DNA from: Solirubrobacter deserti
GTDB lineage: Bacteria; Actinomycetota; Thermoleophilia; Solirubrobacterales; Solirubrobacteraceae
Length of the DNA: 64,000 nucleotides
NCBI RefSeq assembly: GCF_003344625.1
Contig: NZ_QPKJ02000004.1
Location: 372,001 to 436,000 of the forward strand
Direction: 5' to 3'
In this document: piece after piece, positions 59,902-64,000 of the stretch
Layout of the letters: each line of letters starts with the position of its first letter
Numbering within the stretch: position 1 is the stretch's first letter
Position numbers and translations under genes: made by a program
The notes under the pieces: model-generated
Database searches by the model: none
Seen by the model: the letters and a program-made list of their open reading frames with translations, nothing else
What the model was told of the DNA's origin: nothing

Positions 59902-60054
59902 GTGAAGCACACCGACGACAAGCCGACCTTCGAGATCCCGAAGGTCGTCGACTACGGCGATCTCGCCGAGATCACCGCGGGCCAGTCCTCTGGCTCCCGG
60001 CTCGACGCGACGTTCCCGAACGGGACTCCGATCCCGAACCTCACCTTCTCCTAG
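59902..60054 (+). CDS. Lasso peptide precursor (A)
   Basis: A protein of 50 residues starting at GTG. Leader residues 1-26 contain F10, P13, V15, G19 and T25, matching the recognition pattern F/YxxPxL/VxxxGxxxxxTx used by B1 proteins, with Thr at the -2 position. The predicted core is Gly27 to Ser50 (24 residues): it starts GQSSGSRLD, so Gly1 and Asp9 can form a nine-residue ring, and its tail has Phe, Pro and Asn residues, then ends NLTFS. Phe23 or Pro residues in the tail could act as plugs. The terminal Ser may be phosphorylated by the HPr-kinase-like protein. The gene is downstream of its cyclase, not upstream as usual. No ribosome site is visible, so it is probably leaderless. Confidence 0.92.
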   Translation: MKHTDDKPTFEIPKVVDYGDLAEITAGQSSGSRLDATFPNGTPIPNLTFS

Positions 60055-60069
60055 GCGGGCGTGGGGGCC

Positions 60070-60097
60070 TCCCGCCCACGGGCGGGGGGCGCCTTTG
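60070..60097 (+). terminator. Terminator of the lasso cluster
   Basis: A hairpin with arms CCCGCC and GGCGGG (60071-60086, four-base loop), with flanking G/C bases that could lengthen it, followed by a short T-rich stretch (GCCTTTGCTTG). It lies 17 bases after the precursor stop. Confidence 0.55.
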
Positions 60098-60115
60098 CTT
60101 GCCGCTGGTCCCGGA

Positions 60116-60121
60116 TAGGCT
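60116..60121 (+). promoter_or_regulatory. Candidate -10 box for the LuxR-type gene
   Basis: TAGGCT, seven bases before GTG 60129. Confidence 0.45.
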
Positions 60122-60128
60122 TGCGCCC

Positions 60129-60764
60129 GTGAACCGCGCTCCGCTGCGCATCGCCGTCATCGCCGAGGACGACGCGCAGCCGCGGATCGCGGCGGCGCTG
60201 TCCGCGTGGGGGCTCAGCCGCCCGCCCGCCACCCTCGACGACGCGGACGCGGTCATCGCCGAGCTGCGCGGCTCGGCCGGCGAGCAGCGCCGGCGCGGCA
60301 AGGTCGTCGTGGAAGCCGCGAGCGCGCCCGTGATCGCCGTCACGGATCTGAGCGCTCGCGTCGAGCTCGAGCGCCTGCTCGAGACAGGCCTGCGGGGCAT
60401 CGTGCTCACGTCGCGCCTCGACGCGAGCCTCGGGCCGACGGTGTTCGCCGTCGCCGCCGGTCAGATCTGCTCGCCCGCCGAAGGGGAGGGCCGAGCCAGG
60501 CCGCGCGCGCTGACCCGCCGCGAGCGCGACGTGATGACCCTCGTCGTCATGGGCCTTTCCAACGCGGAGATCGCCCGCCGCCTGCACCTGGGCGAGACCA
60601 CGGTCAAGAGCCACGTCGCGACGTCGCTGCGCAAGCTCGGGGTCCGTACGCGAGCCGAGGCCACGCAGCTGCTGCTCGACCCCGACGAGCGCGCCGGAGC
60701 CGGCGTGATCGCCCTGGGGGGGACGCTGGAACCGATCGACATCGACCTTCCGTTGCCTGAGTGA
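60129..60764 (+). CDS. LuxR-type regulator with a degenerate receiver-like domain
   Basis: A protein of 211 residues. The C-terminal helix-turn-helix is clear: LTRRERDVMTLVVMGLSNAE continuing into TTVKSHVATSLRKLGVRTRA. The N-terminal part starts like a receiver (LRIAVIAEDDAQPR) but I cannot find a well-placed phospho-acceptor Asp or the usual Lys, so it may respond to something other than phosphorylation. It lies directly after the lasso cluster with its own promoter and may control it. GTG start; no partner kinase nearby. Confidence 0.8.
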   Translation: MNRAPLRIAVIAEDDAQPRIAAALSAWGLSRPPATLDDADAVIAELRGSAGEQRRRGKVVVEAASAPVIAVTDLSARVELERLLETGLRGIVLTSRLDASLGPTVFAVAAGQICSPAEGEGRARPRALTRRERDVMTLVVMGLSNAEIARRLHLGETTVKSHVATSLRKLGVRTRAEATQLLLDPDERAGAGVIALGGTLEPIDIDLPLPE

Positions 60765-60773
60765 TCGACGCGC

Positions 60774-61103
60774 TCAGGCGGGCCCCGGGGTGACCGGCGC
60801 CTCCAGATCGACGACCTCGAACTCCATCACGGCGGACCCGTGCGCGACGGCACCTTGGCTGTCGGCGCGGGCCTGCACGTGCCCGCGCGTGAAGGCCGCG
60901 CTCTTGACCCAGTTCTGGAACGCCTCGTCGGACTCCCAGTGGGTGACGACGAAGTAGCGCGTCTCGCCCTTGACCGGGCGCAGCAGCTGGAACCCGAGGA
61001 AGCCGGGCTGGTTGTCCACCTCGCGTGCGCGCGCGGCGAACCGCTGCTCGAGCTCGGGCCCACGGCCCTCGGCGACCTCAATCGCGTTGATCTTCACGAC
61101 CAT
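60774..61103 (-). CDS. Antibiotic biosynthesis monooxygenase (ABM) domain protein
   Basis: A protein of 109 residues: a ferredoxin-like ABM fold with VVKINAIEVAEGRGPELEQR, FLGFQLLRPV and YFVVTHWESDEAFQNWVKS. Families with this fold include heme-degrading monooxygenases (IsdG/HmoB-like) and quinol monooxygenases. HWES-xEAFxxW is often found in the heme-degrading group. It overlaps the alpha/beta hydrolase gene by ten bases, and could work with it. Confidence 0.8.
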   Translation of the reverse strand: MVVKINAIEVAEGRGPELEQRFAARAREVDNQPGFLGFQLLRPVKGETRYFVVTHWESDEAFQNWVKSAAFTRGHVQARADSQGAVAHGSAVMEFEVVDLEAPVTPGPA

Positions 61104-61930
61104 GGCAGCGAGCGTACTGCGGCCGCGATGTCCGCCGGGCGCTCCTCCGGCACGAAGTGGCCGCAGCCGTCCAGCAGCAGCGTGATCGCGTCGTCGCCGT
61201 GACGGTCCAGCCCTTGGGCGAGCGCGGTGCCGATCGGGTCGCGCCGGCCCTGCAGCAGCCGCGTCGGGAGCGTGAGCCGGCCGGAGGGCCCGCGCAGGAC
61301 CTCGCGCGTGAGGAACTGGCGGTAGTACTGGCTACCCGCCCCCGCGGTGGTGCGGTAGCGCTCGACGTAGATCGGCTCCGCCGCCCGGTCGTAGGTCTCC
61401 CGGTCACCCCACGCGCCGCGCAGGAAGCGCGTGACGACGTGCGGGATCAGCAGCGGGCCGAGCACCGGCGCGGCGATCGGCGGCTGGTAGAGGAAGCGCG
61501 GCAGCTCGCGCAGCAGCTTCTGAGGCGTATTGAACGGATGGACGATCCCGGCGGCGACGTAGCCGTGGAAGCGGTCCGGGTGGTCGAGCGCGAGGTGCCA
61601 GCCGACCCAGCCGCCCCAGTCGTGACCGACAAGGATCACCTTCTCGAGCTCGAGCGCGTCCAGCAGCGCGATCTGGTCGGCGGCGATCGTGGCCTTGCGG
61701 TAGTCGCCGTCGGGCGCGGCGCTCGTCCACCCGAGCCCGCGCAGGTCGGGCGCGATGATCCGGTGGTCGGGGAGCGCGGCGAACAGCCGGCGCCACTGGT
61801 ACCAGTGCTGCGGGAAGCCGTGCAGGGCGAGGACGGGCGGGCCCTCACCGTGCTCGGCGACGTGGACGCGCAGGCCGTTCGGTAGGTCGACGTAGTGGTG
61901 GGTGACGCCTTCGAGCGCGGGCGGGTTCAC
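61094..61930 (-). CDS. Alpha/beta hydrolase, epoxide hydrolase-like
   Basis: A protein of 278 residues. The oxyanion motif is LALHGFPQHWYQW, the nucleophile Asp is in LVGHDWGGWVGWHLAL and the catalytic His is in DGCGHFVPEE near the end. HGxPxxxxxW plus GHDWGG with Asp is typical of epoxide hydrolases and haloalkane dehalogenases. GTG 61930 follows TAGGTT by six bases. Substrate is unknown. Confidence 0.87.
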   Translation of the reverse strand: MNPPALEGVTHHYVDLPNGLRVHVAEHGEGPPVLALHGFPQHWYQWRRLFAALPDHRIIAPDLRGLGWTSAAPDGDYRKATIAADQIALLDALELEKVILVGHDWGGWVGWHLALDHPDRFHGYVAAGIVHPFNTPQKLLRELPRFLYQPPIAAPVLGPLLIPHVVTRFLRGAWGDRETYDRAAEPIYVERYRTTAGAGSQYYRQFLTREVLRGPSGRLTLPTRLLQGRRDPIGTALAQGLDRHGDDAITLLLDGCGHFVPEERPADIAAAVRSLPWS

Positions 61931-61936
61931 GCGGTG

Positions 61937-61942
61937 AACCTA
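61937..61942 (-). promoter_or_regulatory. Candidate -10 box for the hydrolase-monooxygenase pair
   Basis: TAGGTT on the minus strand, six bases before GTG 61930. Confidence 0.4.
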
Positions 61943-62036
61943 CCCACTGGGCCTGATTGCGCCCGAGCGGCCGCGGCACCTGGGCCTTCGTACAGATCCG
62001 CTCAAGCGAACCGCCGGCCGTGCCGACACCGAGAAC

Positions 62037-62252
62037 GTGACCTGGTTGATCGGCATCGCCTCCCTCTGGCTCTTCGTCTGCCTCCTCGCCGTCTCGCTGT
62101 GCGCGATGGCTCGCCGCGGGGACGACGCCCTCGCCGCCCTCGCGTACGCGCGCGAGGAAGACGAGGAGGTGGGCTTCGTGGCCGCGTTCGCGGAGCCGCA
62201 GGTCGCGCCTGAGCGGGTGCGCCCGCAGCCCGCGCCGCGCTCGGCGCGCTAG
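62037..62252 (+). CDS. Small single-pass membrane protein
   Basis: A protein of 71 residues with one helix (WLIGIASLWLFVCLLAVSLC) and an acidic, then Pro/Arg-rich tail. It has no recognisable family. GTG start with weak ribosome-site evidence, but length, codon use and the clear helix favour a real gene. Upstream of the ribosomal protein operon, separated by a gap of 150 bases. Confidence 0.55.
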   Translation: MTWLIGIASLWLFVCLLAVSLCAMARRGDDALAALAYAREEDEEVGFVAAFAEPQVAPERVRPQPAPRSAR

Positions 62253-62290
62253 ACCCTTTCGCCTGGACACCGGGACAGTTCGCCCGGCTC

Positions 62291-62321
62291 TTCACGGGCA
62301 CGCGCGACGAGGCGCTATTCT
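62291..62321 (+). promoter_or_regulatory. Possible promoter of the rpmG operon
   Basis: TTCACG (62291-62296), a 19-base spacer and TATTCT (62316-62321). The spacer is slightly long. A hairpin with GCGCCGG/CCGGCGC arms (62335-62367) follows in the leader before rpmG. Confidence 0.4.
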
Positions 62322-62334
62322 TCATTGCCACCTC

Positions 62335-62367
62335 GCGCCGGAGCGGGGTTTTCCTTTGCCCCGGCGC
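62335..62367 (+). other. Leader hairpin before rpmG
   Basis: Seven-base arms GCGCCGG and CCGGCGC around a 19-base loop that contains a GGGGTTTTCC stretch. It lies 36 bases before ATG 62403 and could affect stability or control of the ribosomal transcript. Confidence 0.35.
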
Positions 62368-62402
62368 ATCCACGAACCCACGACTCTCGGAGCACGCCGT
62401 CC

Positions 62403-62567
62403 ATGGCCCGCGGAGACGTCCGGATCGCTGTGACCCTCGCGTGCGAGGAGTGCAAGCGCCGGAACTACCAGACGAAGAAGTCCAAGCGCAACAACCCGGA
62501 TCGCATCACCCTGCGCAAGTACTGCAAGTGGTGCCGCCGTCACACCGGGCACCGCGAGACGCGCTAG
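62403..62567 (+). CDS. rpmG: 50S ribosomal protein L33
   Basis: A protein of 54 residues with the zinc-binding cysteines in CEECKRRNY and [10 protein letters not shown] (C+ form). It sits directly before secE-nusG-rplK as in many actinobacteria. Start at ATG 62403. The full set of four cysteines suggests this is a zinc-dependent copy. Confidence 0.95.
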   Translation: MARGDVRIAVTLACEECKRRNYQTKKSKRNNPDRITLRKYCKWCRRHTGHRETR

Positions 62568-62588
62568 CTCAAGGAAAGAACTCCAGAG

Positions 62589-63041
62589 ATGGCCACCGAT
62601 CGTCCACGCCGTGGAAGCGACGACCTCGAAGAGGATCGCGTCCGCAACGACGAGTACGCGCGCGACACGGGTGACACCGAGCCCGCCGATCCGCTCGGGC
62701 AGGCGATGCCCGACGTGACGGAGGCGCACCTCGCCGAGGTCGGCGGAGACGATCGCGATCGCACCGCCGCGGCGCCGCCCGCCCCGCCCGAGCCGCCCAC
62801 CGGTTCCGGCAACGGCGACTCGCACGAGCACGGCGACGCCCCGGTTCACCGCAAGGGCCTGTTCGGCCGCGCGGCCGACTTCCTGCGCGCGTCGTGGGCC
62901 GAGCTGCGCCGCGTCCAGTGGCCCGACCGCCGTCAGGTCGGGCAGGGCACTGCCGTCACGCTCGGGTTCGTGGTCGTCGCGGGCGCGTATTTGGGCCTGC
63001 TCGACGCCATCTGGAACCCCCTGATCCAGGCCATCCTGTAG
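62589..63041 (+). CDS. secE: Preprotein translocase subunit SecE with a long N-terminal extension
   Basis: A protein of 150 residues. The conserved SecE core is at the C-terminus: FLRASWAELRRVQWPDRRQV followed by one transmembrane helix (TAVTLGFVVVAGAYLGLLDA). The first 85 residues are acidic, Pro/Ala-rich and probably disordered; SecE proteins of about 60-90 residues lack this. AAGGAAAG lies 12 bases upstream of ATG. SecE holds SecY in the membrane; the extension's role is unknown. Confidence 0.9.
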   Translation: MATDRPRRGSDDLEEDRVRNDEYARDTGDTEPADPLGQAMPDVTEAHLAEVGGDDRDRTAAAPPAPPEPPTGSGNGDSHEHGDAPVHRKGLFGRAADFLRASWAELRRVQWPDRRQVGQGTAVTLGFVVVAGAYLGLLDAIWNPLIQAIL

Positions 63042-63053
63042 AGGCCCCCACCC

Positions 63054-63575
63054 ATGTTTCGCTGGTACGTCATCAACACCTATTCCGGGCACGAGAACAA
63101 GGTCAAGCAGAACCTCGAGCACCGAGTCTCTTCCCTGAACCAGACGCGCGCCGTGCGTCAGGTCGTCGTTCCGACGGAGACCGTTCAGGAGATGAAGGAC
63201 AACCAGAAGGTCTCGGTCGAGAAGCGGACCATGCCCGGCTACGTGCTGGTGAACATGGACCTCAACGAGGACTCCTGGCAGGTCGTCAAGGGCACCCCGG
63301 GCGTGACCGGGTTCGTGGGCGCGTCAAACGAGCCGATCCCACTGACGCAGGCCGAGGTCGACCGCCTGCTCCACCGTGAGGTGGCGCAGAAGGTCCCGAG
63401 CAGGGCCCAGTTCACGATCGGCGAATCTGTCAAGGTGATCTCCGGTCCGCTCTCCGACTTCTCGGGCGAGATCTCGGAGATCAACGAGGACGCGTCCAAG
63501 CTGAAGGTGCTCGTCTCCATCTTCGGGCGCGAGACCCCAGTCGAGGTCGGGTACGACCAGGTGAAGAAGATCTAA
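63054..63575 (+). CDS. nusG: Transcription termination/antitermination factor NusG
   Basis: A protein of 173 residues. The NGN domain begins [32 protein letters not shown] ends it; the KOW domain has [20 protein letters not shown]. NusG binds RNA polymerase and Rho or ribosomal S10. It overlaps rplK as TAATG. Confidence 0.96.
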   Translation: MFRWYVINTYSGHENKVKQNLEHRVSSLNQTRAVRQVVVPTETVQEMKDNQKVSVEKRTMPGYVLVNMDLNEDSWQVVKGTPGVTGFVGASNEPIPLTQAEVDRLLHREVAQKVPSRAQFTIGESVKVISGPLSDFSGEISEINEDASKLKVLVSIFGRETPVEVGYDQVKKI

Positions 63576-64000
63576 TGGCCAAGAAGGTAATGACCCAGAT
63601 CAAGCTGCAGGCCCCGGGCGGCCAGGCCTCTCCGGCCCCGCCTGTCGGCCCTGCCCTTGGTCAGCACGGCATCAACATCATGGAGTTCGTGAAGGCGTTC
63701 AACGCCCAGACCTCCGGTGACATGGGGGTCACGATCCCCGTCGTCATCACGGTCTACGAGGACCGCTCCTTCACGTTCGTCACCAAGACGCCGCCGGCCG
63801 CGGTGCTGATCCGCCAGGCGATCGGCATCGACAAGGGCTCCGGCGAGCCGAACCGCACCAAGGTCGGCACGATCACCAACGAGCAGGTGCGCGCGATCGC
63901 CGAGAAGAAGCTCAACGATCTCAACGCGCACGACGTCGACCAGGCGGCCAAGATCATCGCGGGCACGGCCCGCTCTATGGGCGTGGAGGTCGTCGCGTAA
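63575..64000 (+). CDS. rplK: 50S ribosomal protein L11
   Basis: A protein of 141 residues, full length and ending with TAA at the last base of the window. It begins [20 protein letters not shown], and has the N-terminal Pro-rich [13 protein letters not shown] and the later [10 protein letters not shown] end. L11 forms the GTPase-associated stalk base with 23S rRNA, and binds thiostrepton-type antibiotics. Overlaps the nusG stop. Confidence 0.97.
   Translation: MAKKVMTQIKLQAPGGQASPAPPVGPALGQHGINIMEFVKAFNAQTSGDMGVTIPVVITVYEDRSFTFVTKTPPAAVLIRQAIGIDKGSGEPNRTKVGTITNEQVRAIAEKKLNDLNAHDVDQAAKIIAGTARSMGVEVVA

Noticed and set aside
53848..60054. Alternative reading as an asparagine synthesis operon
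   Set aside because: The synthetase-like protein lacks the glutaminase Cys, and B1, B2 and a matching precursor are present.
62253..62402. tRNA gene before rpmG, as in some actinobacteria
   Set aside because: No cloverleaf or CCA-end pattern could be built; only a hairpin and promoter boxes are seen.

Overview
The window is dense, very GC-rich chromosomal DNA with short gaps, many ATGA/GTGA/TTGA start-stop overlaps and frequent GTG/TTG starts. Gene content (rpmG-secE-nusG-rplK order, an InhA-like enoyl reductase, RsbW/STAS partner-switch proteins, many NarL-type kinases) and base composition suggest an actinobacterium, most likely Thermoleophilia/Solirubrobacterales. That placement is inference, since no rRNA gene is present. 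I see no CRISPR array, phage, insertion sequence or tRNA.

Layout: 1-2.1 kb (minus) an ECF sigma factor with two membrane-anchored partner proteins; 2.1-4.4 kb Nudix, RsbW-like and TrpB-like genes; 4.9-8.3 kb an operon of a DUF4097-like protein, a histidine kinase and a sugar-binding lipoprotein; 8.2-10.7 kb YbaK, a secreted protein and a glutamate-cysteine ligase family protein; 10.8-15.3 kb an FtsX-type permease and a double-ATPase ABC protein; 15.4-17.9 kb an RsbW/STAS pair followed by a GAF kinase and a LuxR response regulator; 18-23.1 kb a type II fatty-acid operon (fabH-fabG-acpP-fabF-fabI) ending in an acyl-reductase-like SDR; 23.2-26.6 kb a large membrane protein and a secreted sugar-dehydrogenase-like protein.

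From 26.7 to 53.9 kb lies a large surface polysaccharide region: glycosyltransferases, six FkbM methyltransferases, a heptose-7-phosphate isomerase and kinase, a priming sugar transferase, Wzz-, Wzy- and Wzx-like proteins, a polysaccharide deacetylase, and three paralogues of a secreted family I do not recognise.

From 53.8 to 60.05 kb lies a complete lasso-peptide cluster: nucleotidyltransferase-like protein, B2 protease, ABC transporter pair, B1/PqqD recognition protein, HPr-kinase-like enzyme, asparagine-synthetase-like cyclase and, last, a 50-codon precursor gene at 59902-60054. The precursor leader fits the FxxPxVxxxGxxxxxTx recognition pattern. Its predicted 24-residue core starts with Gly, has Asp at core position 9 (a nine-residue macrolactam) and ends in Ser, a plausible target for the adjacent kinase. 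An FkbM methyltransferase is translationally coupled at the head of the cluster. The window closes with a LuxR regulator, a monooxygenase-like protein, an alpha/beta hydrolase and rpmG-secE-nusG-rplK.

A recurring signal is a TANNNT box, often TAGGCT, ending 6-8 bases before the start codon of operon-leading genes. It indicates widespread leaderless transcription, helps choose starts, and exposes anomalies: a STAS gene whose expected start is ACG, and a 13-codon micro-ORF overlapping a TTG-started methyltransferase.
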